From Xenorhabdus griffiniae (GTDB taxonomy: Bacteria; Pseudomonadota; Gammaproteobacteria; Enterobacterales; Enterobacteriaceae), in the NCBI RefSeq assembly GCF_001028135.1, contig NZ_LDNM01000015.1, positions 1 through 64,000 of the forward strand: a stretch of 64,000 nucleotides of DNA, written 5' to 3'. Position numbers and translations under genes: made by a program. This document shows positions 33,569 through 43,996 of the stretch, one piece after another. The first letter of the stretch is position 1, and the number at the start of each line of letters is the position of its first letter. The notes beneath the pieces are model-generated. The model had not been told where the DNA came from. It made no database searches and saw only the letters and a program-made list of their open reading frames with translations.

Positions 33569-34525
33569 ATGAAAACAGATAATCCAATTGTACAGTTTGT
33601 CACGATTGATGACGAATATGCCGGTCAGCGAATTGATAACTTTTTGTTGGCCCGTTTAAAAGGCGTACCTAAGAGCATGATCTATCGGATCTTGCGTAAA
33701 GGTGAAGTTCGAGTCAACAAAGGAAGAATTAAGCCTGAATATAAATTGACAGCAGGTGATGTCATCAGGATCCCGCCGGTTAGAGTCGCAGAAAAACAAG
33801 AAACACCGATATCTGTCAAGCTGGATAAGGTTGCTGCTTTGGCGGAATGTATATTGTATGAAGATGACCATATTTTAGTCATAAACAAACCCTCAGGAAC
33901 CGCAGTACATGGGGGCAGTGGCCTGAGTTTTGGCGTGATAGAAGGATTGCGGGCTTTGCGTCCTGAAGCCCGCTTTCTTGAACTGGTACATCGGCTTGAC
34001 CGCGATACATCGGGTATTTTGTTGATTGCGAAAAAACGTTCTGCATTGCGGGCATTGCATGAACAATTACGCTTGAAACAGATGCAGAAAGACTACTTGG
34101 CGCTAGTGCGTGGGCAATGGCAATCCCATTGTAAAGTTGTAGAGGCCCCTTTATTGAAAAACACCCTGCAAAGTGGAGAAAGGGTGGTTAAAGTCAGTAA
34201 AGAAGGCAAACCGTCTGAAACACGGTTTAAAGTTGAAGAACGATATGCATTTGCAACATTGGTGCGGGCAAGCCCAGTGACAGGGCGAACTCACCAGATC
34301 CGAGTGCACTCTTTACATGCCGGTCATCCGATTGCGTTTGATGATCGCTATGGTGACAGAACATTTGATGCCCAACTTGCAGAAACAGGACTTAACCGAT
34401 TGTTCTTACATGCCAACGCATTAAAGTTCACCCATCCATCCACCGGGGAAACGCTGCGTTTCGAAGCCCCAATGGATGACAGATTGCGGAAATGTTTAAG
34501 AATATTGCGGCATAATCATCATTGA
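33569..34525 (+). CDS. rluC: 23S rRNA pseudouridine synthase RluC
   Basis: 318 aa (E. coli 319). Makes pseudouridine at 23S rRNA positions 955, 2504 and 2580. N-terminal S4 RNA-binding domain ([38 protein letters not shown], residues ~20-60), then the RluA-type catalytic domain with HRLDRDTSG; Asp144 is the catalytic aspartate. Divergent from rne as in E. coli. The stop overlaps the converging maf-like gene by 7 bases. Confidence 0.95.
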   Translation: MKTDNPIVQFVTIDDEYAGQRIDNFLLARLKGVPKSMIYRILRKGEVRVNKGRIKPEYKLTAGDVIRIPPVRVAEKQETPISVKLDKVAALAECILYEDDHILVINKPSGTAVHGGSGLSFGVIEGLRALRPEARFLELVHRLDRDTSGILLIAKKRSALRALHEQLRLKQMQKDYLALVRGQWQSHCKVVEAPLLKNTLQSGERVVKVSKEGKPSETRFKVEERYAFATLVRASPVTGRTHQIRVHSLHAGHPIAFDDRYGDRTFDAQLAETGLNRLFLHANALKFTHPSTGETLRFEAPMDDRLRKCLRILRHNHH

Positions 34526-35112
34526 TAGCATACCGTCAGTGGGTTTATCCCCTGACGGATAAGCATTTCTGTCAACGTTATTAATGGTAAGCCGATAAGT
34601 GTGTTTGGATCTTTGCCGTCAAGTTTTTCGAATAATGTAATTCCTAAGCCTTCGCTTTTGAAACTACCCGCACAATTGAAGGGTTTTTCTTTGTTGAGAT
34701 AATAAGTAATTTCTGTTTCTGTCAGATCTCTGAAATAGACATGGAATAGCTCGCAACGAGTATCAACCACTTCTGTTTTGCTATTGAATAAGGTAATGCC
34801 AGTATAAAAAGTGACACATTTTCCACTGGCTTTTTCCAATTGTAAGAAAGCATTCTCAAAATTATGGGGTTTGCCGGTGATCCTGTCATCCAAAACACAA
34901 ACTTGATCTGACGCTATAATGAGGTGGCTAGAATACTCCCGCTGTAATGCGTGAGCTTTTGCCTGTGACAGCCGCGTTACCAACTGTTTTGGACTTTCGT
35001 TTTCCAGCGGGCTTTCATCAATATTGGGAGCAGCACAGGTAAAAGGTAATCCCAGCTTTTCTAGCAATTGGCGGCGATATTCGGAAGTTGACGATAAAAT
35101 AATCGGAAGCAT
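34519..35112 (-). CDS. yceF: Maf-type nucleotide pyrophosphatase YceF (7-methyl-GTP)
   Basis: 197 aa from the - strand ATG 35112 ([21 protein letters not shown]), the start that aligns with E. coli YceF (194 aa) and has GGA about 10 bases upstream; an ATG four codons earlier is possible. Maf family proteins hydrolyse unusual nucleoside triphosphates, YceF preferring 7-methyl-GTP. Family motifs are SSTSxxRRxLLEKLG, the Asp-rich DESPLENE near residue 36, and the catalytic ASDQVC near 70. Transcribed opposite to the fatty-acid cluster. Confidence 0.9.
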   Translation of the reverse strand: MLPIILSSTSEYRRQLLEKLGLPFTCAAPNIDESPLENESPKQLVTRLSQAKAHALQREYSSHLIIASDQVCVLDDRITGKPHNFENAFLQLEKASGKCVTFYTGITLFNSKTEVVDTRCELFHVYFRDLTETEITYYLNKEKPFNCAGSFKSEGLGITLFEKLDGKDPNTLIGLPLITLTEMLIRQGINPLTVCYQ

Positions 35113-35219
35113 CTTTTTTTCCATAAAATACGTAGAGAAATATTTGCAGGCATTTTAAACTATACGCCGCTTAATAAGCGAATATTTGACGGAAAGGCGT
35201 AGATGTGTGGCCTTTTTCT

Positions 35220-35248
35220 TTGACTATGTCTCATTACAAAGATAATAT
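35220..35248 (+). promoter_or_regulatory. promoter of the yceD-rpmF-plsX-fab cluster
   Basis: TTGACT (35220-35225) is followed after 17 bases by TAATAT (35243-35248); an alternative -10, GATAAT, overlaps it at 15-base spacing. The yceD ATG is only 10 bases after the -10, and no ribosome site precedes it, so the transcript may start at or within a few bases of the start codon. Confidence 0.55.
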
Positions 35249-35257
35249 GCGCGCCTT

Positions 35258-35782
35258 ATGCAAAAGGTAAAATTACCCCTGACCATTGATGCACTTCGAG
35301 CAGCCCAGAAAAGATTGGATTACCATGGTAGTTACTCTGCTGAGCAAGTTTCTCGTCTTGCAGAAACTGTGGTCAGTGTGGATGGTGATGTAGATAACTC
35401 ATTATCATTTGAAATTGATAATCAGCGTCTGGCAGTTGTAAAAGGGCATTCCGAAGTGGATGTTACGCTTGCCTGTCAGCGTTGTGGCAGTAATTTCAGT
35501 CATCATGTTCACACAACGTATTGTTTTAGCCCGGTTGTCAATGATGAACAGGCTGAGGCATTACCGGAAGAGTATGAGCCAATAAACGTTAACGAATTTG
35601 GCGAAATAGATTTGCTGGCAATGATTGAAGATGAAATAATTCTGTCTCTGCCGGTGGTTCCGGTACATGATTCTGAACACTGTGAAGTGTCCGACGCGGA
35701 TATGGTGTTTGGTACGCTGCCTCCTGAAGCAGAAAAACCAAACCCGTTTGCCGTATTAGCCAGTTTAAAGAAAAGTACTTAA
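35258..35782 (+). CDS. yceD: YceD (DUF177), 23S rRNA accumulation protein
   Basis: 174 aa (E. coli 173). [22 protein letters not shown] at the start and [36 protein letters not shown] at the end are near identical in pattern to E. coli YceD. The protein has a CxxC pair in the middle ([11 protein letters not shown]) and affects 23S rRNA levels. First gene of the ribosomal protein/lipid operon, 12 bases before rpmF. It lacks a Shine-Dalgarno sequence. Confidence 0.93.
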   Translation: MQKVKLPLTIDALRAAQKRLDYHGSYSAEQVSRLAETVVSVDGDVDNSLSFEIDNQRLAVVKGHSEVDVTLACQRCGSNFSHHVHTTYCFSPVVNDEQAEALPEEYEPINVNEFGEIDLLAMIEDEIILSLPVVPVHDSEHCEVSDADMVFGTLPPEAEKPNPFAVLASLKKST

Positions 35783-35794
35783 GGAGTAAGGTCA

Positions 35795-35965
35795 ATGGCC
35801 GTACAACAGAATAAACCAACTCGTTCTAAGCGTGGTATGCGTCGTTCTCATGACGCACTGTCTGCAACACTTGTCTCTGTAGACAAAACTTCTGGTGAAA
35901 CTCACCTGCGTCATCACGTGACTGCTGATGGCTACTACCGTGGCCGCAAGGTAATCAACAAGTAA
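35795..35965 (+). CDS. rpmF: 50S ribosomal protein L32
   Basis: 56 aa (57 in E. coli): [42 protein letters not shown] and the end [11 protein letters not shown] are diagnostic of L32. AAGGAG 10-15 bases upstream. Co-transcription with plsX and the fab genes links ribosome and membrane lipid synthesis. Confidence 0.97.
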   Translation: MAVQQNKPTRSKRGMRRSHDALSATLVSVDKTSGETHLRHHVTADGYYRGRKVINK

Positions 35966-35994
35966 TTTCAGCTAATCATTAGCAAGTTGATATC

Positions 35995-37047
35995 TTGGTT
36001 AATCTAACCTTAGCGTTAGATGCTATGGGCGGGGACTTTGGTCCTCGCGTTACGGTGCCTGCTGCATTGCAGGCACTGGCATCTAATCCACAACTGAAGC
36101 TATTGTTGGTCGGCAATCCCGAAACCATCTTTCCTTTGCTTGCAAATCAAAATGCCGAGCTGTTTAGCCGCTTGCAAATTGTTCCTGCGGAACATATCGT
36201 TTCCAACGATGCAAGGCCATCTCAGGCCATCCGTTCCAGTCATGGTACTTCAATGCGTATAGCACTAGACTTAGTGAAGTCGGGCAAAGCTCAGGCTTGT
36301 GTCAGTGCGGGAAATACAGGGGCTTTGATGGGATTGGCTAAATTGATGCTGAAATCCATTGAAGGTATTGAACGGCCTGCATTGATGACGGTGATACCTA
36401 ATCTAAAACAGCAGAAAACAGTTGTATTAGATTTAGGCGCTAATATTAATTGTAATAGCAGTATGTTAGTTCAGTTTGCGATTATGGGTTCCGTAATGGC
36501 GGAGTATGTTGCTGGTGTGGATAATCCACGTGTTGCGTTACTTAATATCGGAGAAGAGGAATCCAAAGGGCTAGATAATATCCGCGAAGCCGCTATAACC
36601 TTGCGTAATATCCCAACGATTAATTACATCGGGTATGTGGAAGGAAATGAGTTACTGACCGGAAAAACGGATGTACTCGTATGTGACGGCTTCGCAGGTA
36701 ATGTTACGCTGAAAACGATGGAAGGTGCGATCAGAGTGATTTTAACTCTGATAAAGTCACCGGATGGTCAGCAGAAAAAATCATCTTGGTTGATGAAACT
36801 CTTCAAGATGAAGATAGTGAAAAGATGGTTACTGAGACAGATAACCAAACGGTTCGGCCATCTAAACCCTGACCAGTATAACGGAGCAACGTTATTAGGA
36901 TTACGTGGTATCGTTATAAAAAGCCACGGTGCTGCCAATGAACGTGCTTTTAAGGCTGCTATTGATCAAGCCATTCAAGCTATAGAGAAGCAGGTTCCAG
37001 ACAGAATCGCTGCCCGACTGGATGCAGTATTACCCAAGAGTGAATAA
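35995..37047 (+). CDS. plsX: phosphate acyltransferase PlsX
   Basis: 350 aa. Converts acyl-ACP to acyl-phosphate for PlsY, the first step into phospholipids. The sequence starts at TTG 35995 ([20 protein letters not shown]); no ATG or GTG lies nearby and the alignment with E. coli PlsX (356 aa) supports this start. Motifs: [11 protein letters not shown] at 7-17, [14 protein letters not shown] at ~100, [21 protein letters not shown] at ~145 and [16 protein letters not shown] at ~225. The ribosome site is weak, so translation may depend on the rpmF upstream. Confidence 0.95.
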   Translation: MVNLTLALDAMGGDFGPRVTVPAALQALASNPQLKLLLVGNPETIFPLLANQNAELFSRLQIVPAEHIVSNDARPSQAIRSSHGTSMRIALDLVKSGKAQACVSAGNTGALMGLAKLMLKSIEGIERPALMTVIPNLKQQKTVVLDLGANINCNSSMLVQFAIMGSVMAEYVAGVDNPRVALLNIGEEESKGLDNIREAAITLRNIPTINYIGYVEGNELLTGKTDVLVCDGFAGNVTLKTMEGAIRVILTLIKSPDGQQKKSSWLMKLFKMKIVKRWLLRQITKRFGHLNPDQYNGATLLGLRGIVIKSHGAANERAFKAAIDQAIQAIEKQVPDRIAARLDAVLPKSE

Positions 37048-37054
37048 ACATAAC

Positions 37055-38008
37055 ATGTATACAAAGATCTTAGGTACGGGCAGTTATTTGCCTGCGCAGG
37101 TGCGTACTAACGCAGATTTAGAAAAAATGGTAGATACGTCTGACGAATGGATTGTCACTCGGACGGGTATTCGTGAGCGCCGTATTGCGGCTGAAGATGA
37201 AAATGTTGCCATTTTGGGTTTCAAAGCGGCTGAAAAAGCCATTGAAATGGCGGGCATCGATAAAACACAAATTGACTTAATCGTTGTTGCCACAACAAGT
37301 TCAACTCATGCTTTCCCAAGTGCCGCTTGCCAAATCCAGCAGTTGTTGGGCATTCCAGGCGTTGCGGCTTTTGATGTTGCCGCAGCGTGTGCCGGCTTTA
37401 CTTACGCGTTAAGTGTTGTCGATAAATTTATTAAAACAGGTGCGGCTAAACATGCACTGGTGATTGGCTCTGACATTATTTCAAGGGTCGTCGATCCTAA
37501 AGATCGCAGCACAGTTATTCTTTTCGGCGATGCAGCAGGAGCAATGGTTGTCGGGGCTTCAGAGGAACCCGGCATTTTGTCCACTCATCTTCATGCTGAT
37601 GGCCGTTATGGTGACTTACTGTCATTGCCACATCAAAGCCGGGTGGAGTGTGATACTCCAGAATATGTGACTATGGCCGGCAATGAAGTCTTTAAAGTGG
37701 CGGTTCGTGAATTAGCGAATATTGTTGATGAAACATTGGAAGCCAACAACGTGCCTCACTCTCAGCTTGATTGGTTAGTACCTCACCAGGCGAATTTGCG
37801 TATTATTGCGGCAACTGCCAAGAAATTAGATATGACAATGGATAAAGTGGTCATCACTTTAGATCGTCATGGCAACACCTCGGCAGCATCTATTCCGACG
37901 GCATTCGATGAAGCGGTACGTGATGGAAGGATCCAACGCGGCCAACTTGTTTTACTTGAAGCATTTGGCGGTGGCTTTACCTGGGGCTCAGCGCTGGTAC
38001 TTTTTTAA
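37055..38008 (+). CDS. fabH: beta-ketoacyl-ACP synthase III FabH
   Basis: 317 aa, identical in length to E. coli FabH when started at ATG 37055. Condenses acetyl-CoA with malonyl-ACP to start fatty acid synthesis. Catalytic Cys112 ([10 protein letters not shown]), His in [10 protein letters not shown] (~244) and Asn in [11 protein letters not shown] (~274) are present. Follows plsX after 7 bases, part of the fab operon. Confidence 0.97.
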   Translation: MYTKILGTGSYLPAQVRTNADLEKMVDTSDEWIVTRTGIRERRIAAEDENVAILGFKAAEKAIEMAGIDKTQIDLIVVATTSSTHAFPSAACQIQQLLGIPGVAAFDVAAACAGFTYALSVVDKFIKTGAAKHALVIGSDIISRVVDPKDRSTVILFGDAAGAMVVGASEEPGILSTHLHADGRYGDLLSLPHQSRVECDTPEYVTMAGNEVFKVAVRELANIVDETLEANNVPHSQLDWLVPHQANLRIIAATAKKLDMTMDKVVITLDRHGNTSAASIPTAFDEAVRDGRIQRGQLVLLEAFGGGFTWGSALVLF

Positions 38009-38026
38009 TTTAACAGGAAAATAAAC

Positions 38027-38956
38027 ATGTCTGATTTTGCAATGGTGTTTCCCGGTCAAGGTTCTCAATCTCTGGGGATGTTGGCTGATTTAGCCGCAGA
38101 ATTTCCACTGGTTGAGCAAACGTTCGCAGAGGCTTCTGCGGTTTTGGGATATGATTTATGGACGTTGGTTCAGCAAGGACCGATAGAAGAACTGAATAAA
38201 ACCTGGAAAACTCAACCTGCATTGCTGGCAGCTTCAGTGGCGATTTGGCGTGTATGGCAGGAGAAAGGCGGTAAGGCACCGTCCATAATGGCAGGCCATA
38301 GCCTTGGCGAATATTCTGCACTGGTCTGTGCGGGCGTGATTGATTTCCAGCAAGCCATTAAACTTGTTGAATTGCGTGGGAAGTTGATGCAGGAAGCTGT
38401 ACCAGAAGGGAAAGGAGCAATGTATGCCATTATCGGTTTAGATAATGAATCCATTGCAAAGGCATGTGAAGCGTCAGCACAAGGTCAGATTGTTTCGCCG
38501 GTTAATTTTAATTCACCTGGGCAGGTGGTTATCGCAGGTGAAAAAGAGGCTGTAGAGCGTGCGGGAGCGGCATGTAAGGCCGCAGGCGCAAAACGGGCAT
38601 TGCCACTATCCGTTAGTGTGCCTTCGCACTGTGCATTGATGAAATCTGCTGCTGAACAACTGGCGGCGGCATTGCAAGACGTTGAGTTTAACCAGCCGCA
38701 ATTCCCTGTCGTGAATAACGTCGATGTAAAAGTAGAAAAATCTGCTGATGCTATTCGGGACGCGTTGGTTTGTCAGTTGTATAATCCTGTACGTTGGACA
38801 GAATCAGTTGAATATATTGCAGGGCTTGGGGTTGAACAATTGTTAGAAATTGGGCCAGGTAAGGTACTCACTGGGTTAACGAAACGTATTGTTGATACTT
38901 TAAGTGCTGTAGCAGTAAATGATGTATCATCACTCACAGTTGCTCTGAACAAATGA
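38027..38956 (+). CDS. fabD: malonyl-CoA:ACP transacylase FabD
   Basis: 309 aa (E. coli 309). Loads malonyl groups onto ACP. The nucleophile Ser92 lies in AGHSLGEYSAL and the catalytic His201 in VPSHCALM; the GQGSQ oxyanion motif is at ~10-15. Overlaps or nearly touches fabG; operon order H-D-G-acpP-F is as in E. coli. Confidence 0.97.
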   Translation: MSDFAMVFPGQGSQSLGMLADLAAEFPLVEQTFAEASAVLGYDLWTLVQQGPIEELNKTWKTQPALLAASVAIWRVWQEKGGKAPSIMAGHSLGEYSALVCAGVIDFQQAIKLVELRGKLMQEAVPEGKGAMYAIIGLDNESIAKACEASAQGQIVSPVNFNSPGQVVIAGEKEAVERAGAACKAAGAKRALPLSVSVPSHCALMKSAAEQLAAALQDVEFNQPQFPVVNNVDVKVEKSADAIRDALVCQLYNPVRWTESVEYIAGLGVEQLLEIGPGKVLTGLTKRIVDTLSAVAVNDVSSLTVALNK

Positions 38957-38967
38957 CTGGGGAAAAA

Positions 38968-39702
38968 ATGGGCTTTGATGGAAAAATTGCGCTGGTCACT
39001 GGCGCGAGCCGTGGCATAGGTCGCGCGATTGCAGAATTATTGGTTGAACGTGGTGCATGTGTTATTGGTACCGCAACCAGTGAGAAGGGCGCTGAAGCAA
39101 TCAGTGCCTTTCTTGGTGATAAAGGTAAAGGTTTTGTACTGGATGTCACAGATTCAGAATCCATTGAAAATGCACTCTCGAATATTCGTGCTGAATTTGG
39201 TGAAATAGACATTTTAGTTAATAATGCAGGCATCACTCGTGATAACTTGTTGATGCGCATGAAAGATGATGAGTGGCAAGATATTATTGACACTAATCTT
39301 TCTTCGATTTTTCGTCTGTCAAAAGCAGTAATGCGCTCTATGATGAAAAAACGTTATGGACGCATTATTTCTATTGGCTCTGTTGTTGGAACAATGGGAA
39401 ATGCGGGACAGGCGAATTACGCGGCAGCGAAAGCAGGAGTTATTGGTTTCAGTAAATCATTGGCTCGTGAAGTCGCTTCCCGTGGCATCACGGTTAACGT
39501 TGTTGCACCTGGTTTTATCGAAACTGATATGACCAGAGCGTTGACAGACGAACAACGTGCAGGCATTGCTGCTGGAATACCTGCTAATCGTCTTGGTGAT
39601 GCAAAGGAAATTGCCAGTGCTGTAGCGTTTCTTGCTTCTGACGAGGCCGCTTACATCACAGGTGAAACATTACATGTCAATGGTGGCATGTACATGATCT
39701 AA
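38968..39702 (+). CDS. fabG: 3-oxoacyl-ACP reductase FabG
   Basis: 244 aa from ATG 38968 (MGFDGKIALVTGASRGIGRA), matching the E. coli length exactly and preceded by GGGGA; an in-frame ATG at 38953 overlapping fabD is less likely. NADPH-dependent reduction of 3-ketoacyl-ACP. TGASRGIG nucleotide motif at ~11-18, NNAGITRDNL, and the catalytic Ser/Tyr/Lys set in SIGSVVGTMGNAGQANYAAAK (about 138, 151, 155). Confidence 0.97.
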   Translation: MGFDGKIALVTGASRGIGRAIAELLVERGACVIGTATSEKGAEAISAFLGDKGKGFVLDVTDSESIENALSNIRAEFGEIDILVNNAGITRDNLLMRMKDDEWQDIIDTNLSSIFRLSKAVMRSMMKKRYGRIISIGSVVGTMGNAGQANYAAAKAGVIGFSKSLAREVASRGITVNVVAPGFIETDMTRALTDEQRAGIAAGIPANRLGDAKEIASAVAFLASDEAAYITGETLHVNGGMYMI

Positions 39703-39776
39703 AAAATGAGCGAACCCACTGTTTTTGATATGTTTTTTGTACAAAAAAAGCAGATTGTGGTTCGACCAGCCGGGAT

Positions 39777-39806
39777 TTGGTTGCATCTTTTCCTGTATTT
39801 TATAAA
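39777..39806 (+). promoter_or_regulatory. possible separate promoter for acpP
   Basis: TATAAA (39801-39806) is preceded at 18 bases by a weak TTGGTT (39777-39782). The 151-base gap between fabG and acpP and the very high need for ACP (E. coli acpP has its own promoter) make an internal promoter likely; the exact boxes are tentative. Confidence 0.4.
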
Positions 39807-39853
39807 CTACGAAAACCATCGCAAAAGCGAGTTTTGATAGGAAATTTAATAGT

Positions 39854-40090
39854 ATGAGCACTATCGACGAACGCGTTAAGAAAATCATCGTTGAACAACT
39901 GGGTGTTAAAGAGGAAGAAGTTGTGAACACAGCTTCATTTGTTGATGACTTGGGCGCTGATTCTCTTGACACAGTTGAACTGGTAATGGCTCTGGAAGAA
40001 GAGTTCGATATCGAGATCCCAGACGAAGAAGCTGAAAAAATCACTACAGTTCAGGCTGCTATTGACTACGTTGAAAACGCAGGTAAATAA
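39854..40090 (+). CDS. acpP: acyl carrier protein
   Basis: 78 aa, identical in length to E. coli ACP. Carries growing acyl chains on phosphopantetheine attached to Ser37 (with Met) in [17 protein letters not shown]. Strongly acidic, four-helix. It is followed by a strong terminator, so fabF may be expressed at a lower level by read-through. Confidence 0.98.
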   Translation: MSTIDERVKKIIVEQLGVKEEEVVNTASFVDDLGADSLDTVELVMALEEEFDIEIPDEEAEKITTVQAAIDYVENAGK

Positions 40091-40101
40091 GCACACATAC
40101 C

Positions 40102-40128
40102 TAGGCGGTCGTTCGACCGCCTATGTTT
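40102..40128 (+). terminator. terminator/attenuator between acpP and fabF
   Basis: TAGGCGGTC-GTTC-GACCGCCTA, nine pairs, followed by TGTTTTT. Confidence 0.85.
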
Positions 40129-40164
40129 TTCGTCCTAATTTTTTTCCCTCCTTGGAGGATAACC

Positions 40165-41406
40165 GTGTCTAAGCGTCGAGTAGTCGTGACCGGACTAGGC
40201 ATGTTATCTCCTGTCGGCAATACAGTAGAGTCTTCCTGGAATGCTGTTTGTGCCGGACAGAGTGGTATCGGCCTTATCGAACATTTTGATACCTGTAACC
40301 ATGCAACTAAGTTTGCAGGTTTGGTGAAGAATTTTAATCATGAAGATTTCAATATTTCGCGCAAAGAAGCACGGAAAATGGATCTCTTCATTCAGTATGG
40401 TATTGCTGCTGGCAAGCAAGCTATTGACGATGCAGGAATCGAAGTAACAGAAGCCAATGCTGGCCGCTTTGGTGCGGCCATTGGTTCTGGTATTGGTGGG
40501 TTAGGGCTGATCGAAGAAAATCACAGCACACTGCTATCGTCAGGGCCTCGTAAGGTTAGCCCATTCTTTGTACCTTCAACCATCATTAATATGGTGGCGG
40601 GCCATTTGAGCATTCTGTATGGTCTTCGTGGCCCGAGCATTTCCATTGCAACTGCTTGTACTTCTGGCGTACATAATATTGGTCATGCGGCTCGCATCAT
40701 TGCCTATAATGATGCTGACATTATGCTGGCGGGCGGTGCAGAAAAAGCGAGTACTGAGTTTGGAGTTGCTGGATTTGGTGCTGCACGTGCATTGTCAACC
40801 CGTAATGATGATCCTCAAAGGGCAAGCCGCCCTTGGGATAAAGATCGTGATGGCTTTGTGCTGGGTGATGGTGCAGGTGTCGTTGTGCTTGAAGAGTATG
40901 AGCATGCCAAAAAACGCGGTGCCAAAATCTATGCTGAAGTTGTTGGTTTTGGCATGAGCAGCGATGCTTATCATATGACATCGCCTCCTGAAGATGGCGC
41001 AGGTGCTGCTTTAGCAATGCAAAATGCCCTGAATGATGCGGGAATTTCACCAGAGCAGGTGAGTTACATCAATGCCCATGGTACATCTACGCAAGTGGGT
41101 GATCTTGCAGAAGCTCGTGCAGTGGAGGCTGTTTTTGGTGAAGGCACTAAAGTATTAGTGAGTTCTACCAAATCAATGACAGGCCATTTGTTGGGTGCCG
41201 CAGGCGCGATTGAATCTATTTTCACTGTTCTTTCTCTGTGTGATCAGATTGTTCCTCCAACCATTAACCTGGAGAATCAGGATGAGAACTGTCGTTTGGA
41301 TTTAGTTCCGGGCGCAGCGCGTAGCGTTGAAGGAATGGAATACGCATTGTGTAACTCTTTTGGTTTCGGTGGCACCAACGGGTCATTGATTTTCCGCAAG
41401 ATCTAA
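40165..41406 (+). CDS. fabF: beta-ketoacyl-ACP synthase II FabF
   Basis: 413 aa from GTG 40165, equal to E. coli FabF; TTGGAGGA lies 8-15 bases before it, and the upstream ATG 40123 would fall within the terminator hairpin region. Elongates acyl-ACP and sets the temperature response of membrane lipids. Active-site Cys in [12 protein letters not shown] (~163), His in [12 protein letters not shown] (~303) and His in [14 protein letters not shown] (~340). Confidence 0.97.
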   Translation: MSKRRVVVTGLGMLSPVGNTVESSWNAVCAGQSGIGLIEHFDTCNHATKFAGLVKNFNHEDFNISRKEARKMDLFIQYGIAAGKQAIDDAGIEVTEANAGRFGAAIGSGIGGLGLIEENHSTLLSSGPRKVSPFFVPSTIINMVAGHLSILYGLRGPSISIATACTSGVHNIGHAARIIAYNDADIMLAGGAEKASTEFGVAGFGAARALSTRNDDPQRASRPWDKDRDGFVLGDGAGVVVLEEYEHAKKRGAKIYAEVVGFGMSSDAYHMTSPPEDGAGAALAMQNALNDAGISPEQVSYINAHGTSTQVGDLAEARAVEAVFGEGTKVLVSSTKSMTGHLLGAAGAIESIFTVLSLCDQIVPPTINLENQDENCRLDLVPGAARSVEGMEYALCNSFGFGGTNGSLIFRKI

Positions 41407-41424
41407 AATCACTTTGTGTTTATG

Positions 41425-41455
41425 AAAAGCCCCGACAAATGTTGGGGCTTTTTTA
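41425..41455 (+). terminator. intrinsic terminator after fabF
   Basis: AAAAGCCCC...GGGGCTTTTTT hairpin with A/T tails, so it works in both directions in principle. Confidence 0.9.
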
Positions 41456-41474
41456 TCAAAAATAAGAAGTTAAC

Positions 41475-42302
41475 ATGACGTATTGGATTAATGGTAATCA
41501 GTGTGATCATATACCTGTCAATGATCGTGCGGTGCAGTTTGGTGACGGCTGTTTTACCACAATAAAGGTTGAGCAAGGGATACCGGTTTTGCTACCTTTG
41601 CATATAAAACGGTTGCAGAAAGGTGTTGAAAAACTCTTTATGCCAGCACTGGATTGGTTCCAACTTGAGAACCATATTAAACAGGTAGTGAAAGGGTGTG
41701 ATTCCGGTGTGTTGAAAATCATTCTTTCCAGAGGCACGGGAGGCCGTGGCTATAGTTTTGCTGACACGACTACGCCTACCCAGATCTTGTCTTTGAGTTC
41801 ATATCCTGAACGATATATAACTCAGCGTCAAAAAGGTGTGTCATTGACTCTTAGCCCGATTCCAATGGGAATTAATCCCTATCTGGCTGGCATTAAGCAC
41901 TTAAATCGTTTGGAGCAGGTTTTGATCAAACGGTTTATTGTACAATCAGGAGCAGATGAAGCCCTGGTACTTGATAGTGATGGCTTATTGGTTGAATGCG
42001 CTACTGCCAATATCTTCTGGCGAAAAGGCAAAAATGTTTATACACCTGATCTCAGCCAGTGTGGGGTAGCGGGGATTATGCGACAAAAGATCATCGAATT
42101 GTTGGCGAAAAGTGATTATCGCTTATCATGTATTATGCGCTATCCCGAAGCGCTGGCTTATGCAGACGAAGTGATTATCTGTAATTCCTTAATGCCAGTA
42201 CTGCCAGTAAGCCAAATTCAAGCGCATGAAAATCAACCGGCGTGGAAATATCAATCAAGAGAGTTGCATGAATATTTATTACCTGAATGTTTAAAACCTT
42301 AG
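41475..42302 (+). CDS. pabC: aminodeoxychorismate lyase PabC
   Basis: 275 aa (E. coli 269). PLP enzyme that makes p-aminobenzoate for folate. The PLP lysine is in AGIKHLNRLEQVL (about Lys141); QFGDGCFTT near 21, SRGTGGRGYS near 85 and ADEALVLDSDGLLVECATANIFW in the C-terminal part are class IV aminotransferase-fold motifs. AAGAAG precedes the ATG. It probably starts a second operon with mltG, tmk, holB and tatD. Confidence 0.95.
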   Translation: MTYWINGNQCDHIPVNDRAVQFGDGCFTTIKVEQGIPVLLPLHIKRLQKGVEKLFMPALDWFQLENHIKQVVKGCDSGVLKIILSRGTGGRGYSFADTTTPTQILSLSSYPERYITQRQKGVSLTLSPIPMGINPYLAGIKHLNRLEQVLIKRFIVQSGADEALVLDSDGLLVECATANIFWRKGKNVYTPDLSQCGVAGIMRQKIIELLAKSDYRLSCIMRYPEALAYADEVIICNSLMPVLPVSQIQAHENQPAWKYQSRELHEYLLPECLKP

Positions 42303-42341
42303 CGAATTAGTATTCAGAAGCACAAATAAAGTGATTACCGA

Positions 42342-43367
42342 ATGAAACTAAAAAAGCCCATTTTCATTCTGCCCGGATTATTTATTGCGATCGCGGTGAT
42401 CGTATTTTTTTCTTTTATGAAGAAAATAGAGAACTTTGCTGATCAAGGGATTAATCTTAGCCAGGAGCTTATATTTACTGTGCCGGTGGGAACTGGACGC
42501 ACTGGCCTGCAAGCCTTACTGACCCAGTATAAATTGATTGAAGAGAGTCAATTATTGCCATGGCTGTTTCGCTTTAAACCAGAGCTGGCAAAGTTCAAGG
42601 CTGGAACTTACCGTTTGCAAAAAGGGATGTCTTTGAAGTCTGTCCTGCAACTGTTTGCCAGTGGCAAAGAAACTCAGTTTACCATTCGCTTTGTTGAAGG
42701 CAGCCGTTTATCTGATTGGTCAAAAATATTGCAGAATGCGCCATACTTAAAGCATGAAATAGAAAATAAGACGCCGAAAGAGCTGCTTGATGCTTTAGGC
42801 ATGAAAGAAGGCGAGTCACTGGAAGGTTGGTTTTATCCTGATACCTATTTGTATACAGCAGGCACGAGTGACTTGGCGTTACTTAAACGCGCCCATAACA
42901 AAATGAAAACCGTCGTCGGGCAGGAATGGGAAAACAGGGAAAAAAACCTGCCATATAAAAGTGCCTATGAAATGTTGATCATGGCCTCTATTATTGAAAA
43001 AGAGACGGCAATTGAATCTGAACGAACCAAAGTTGCCTCTGTATTCGTGAATCGTCTACGGTTAAAGATGAAACTGCAAACTGATCCAACCGTGATTTAT
43101 GGATTGGGAGATAAATATACGGGTACGATTTTTCGCAGTAATCTCAACACATTTACACCATACAATACGTATATGATTGATGGGTTGCCACCAACCCCTA
43201 TTGCCATGCCAGGTCTGGCTTCAACGAAGGCCGCAGCACATCCTGCTGTCACGGAATATTTATATTTTGTGGCGAATGGCGATGGGGGGCACACATTCAC
43301 CACCAATCTGGTAGCACATAATAAGGCAGTAAGTCTTTATCGCCAAAGGTTAAAGCAGGATAAATGA
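42342..43367 (+). CDS. mltG: endolytic murein transglycosylase MltG
   Basis: 341 aa (E. coli 340). Inner membrane protein with one N-terminal helix ([20 protein letters not shown], ~7-26) and a periplasmic YceG domain that cuts nascent glycan strands. Catalytic Glu219 in [22 protein letters not shown] and [17 protein letters not shown] in the C-terminal lobe are conserved. Its stop overlaps tmk by 4 bases. Confidence 0.95.
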   Translation: MKLKKPIFILPGLFIAIAVIVFFSFMKKIENFADQGINLSQELIFTVPVGTGRTGLQALLTQYKLIEESQLLPWLFRFKPELAKFKAGTYRLQKGMSLKSVLQLFASGKETQFTIRFVEGSRLSDWSKILQNAPYLKHEIENKTPKELLDALGMKEGESLEGWFYPDTYLYTAGTSDLALLKRAHNKMKTVVGQEWENREKNLPYKSAYEMLIMASIIEKETAIESERTKVASVFVNRLRLKMKLQTDPTVIYGLGDKYTGTIFRSNLNTFTPYNTYMIDGLPPTPIAMPGLASTKAAAHPAVTEYLYFVANGDGGHTFTTNLVAHNKAVSLYRQRLKQDK

Positions 43368-43996
43368 GTAGCAAATTTATTGTAATTGAAGGGCTTGAGG
43401 GTGCTGGAAAAACAACGGCAATCCAAACAGTGGTTGAAACCTTGAAGCAGCAAGGTATTTCTGATTTGGCGCTTACCCGTGAACCTGGCGGGACGCCGTT
43501 AGCAGAAAAATTACGTGAGCTGATTAAACAAGGGGTTGAAGGAGAATCACTGACAGATAAAGCAGAACTATTAATGCTATATGCTGCCAGAGTTCAATTG
43601 GTAGAAAATATTATCAAGCCAGCTTTGGTAAAGGGAACGTGGGTCATTGGTGATCGCCATGATCTCTCATCCCAGGCTTATCAGGGGGGAGGCCGAGGCA
43701 TCGATCAGCACTTGATGGCGTCACTACGCAGTGCTGCATTGGGCGATTTCTCCCCAGATTTAACCCTTTATCTTGATGTACCACCCGAAGTGGGCTTACA
43801 ACGTGCGCTTGAGCGCGGTGAATTGGATCGGATTGAAAAGGAGTCCTTAGATTTTTTCCACCGCACGCGTACAAAATATCTCGAACTTATGGCGAAAGAT
43901 GACAGTATCAAAAAGATTGATGCAACCCAGCCACTGGAAAAAGTGCAGGATGATATTCGTCATACCTTACTTGATTGGTTAAAGAACCTTGACTAA
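43364..43996 (+). CDS. tmk: thymidylate kinase
   Basis: 210 aa (E. coli 213). Phosphorylates dTMP to dTDP. P-loop GLEGAGKTT at ~10-18, [16 protein letters not shown] near 93-108 and the LID region with Arg ([11 protein letters not shown] near 150). Type I/II layout as in enterobacteria. Overlaps mltG and holB, so translation is coupled. Confidence 0.96.
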   Translation: MSSKFIVIEGLEGAGKTTAIQTVVETLKQQGISDLALTREPGGTPLAEKLRELIKQGVEGESLTDKAELLMLYAARVQLVENIIKPALVKGTWVIGDRHDLSSQAYQGGGRGIDQHLMASLRSAALGDFSPDLTLYLDVPPEVGLQRALERGELDRIEKESLDFFHRTRTKYLELMAKDDSIKKIDATQPLEKVQDDIRHTLLDWLKNLD

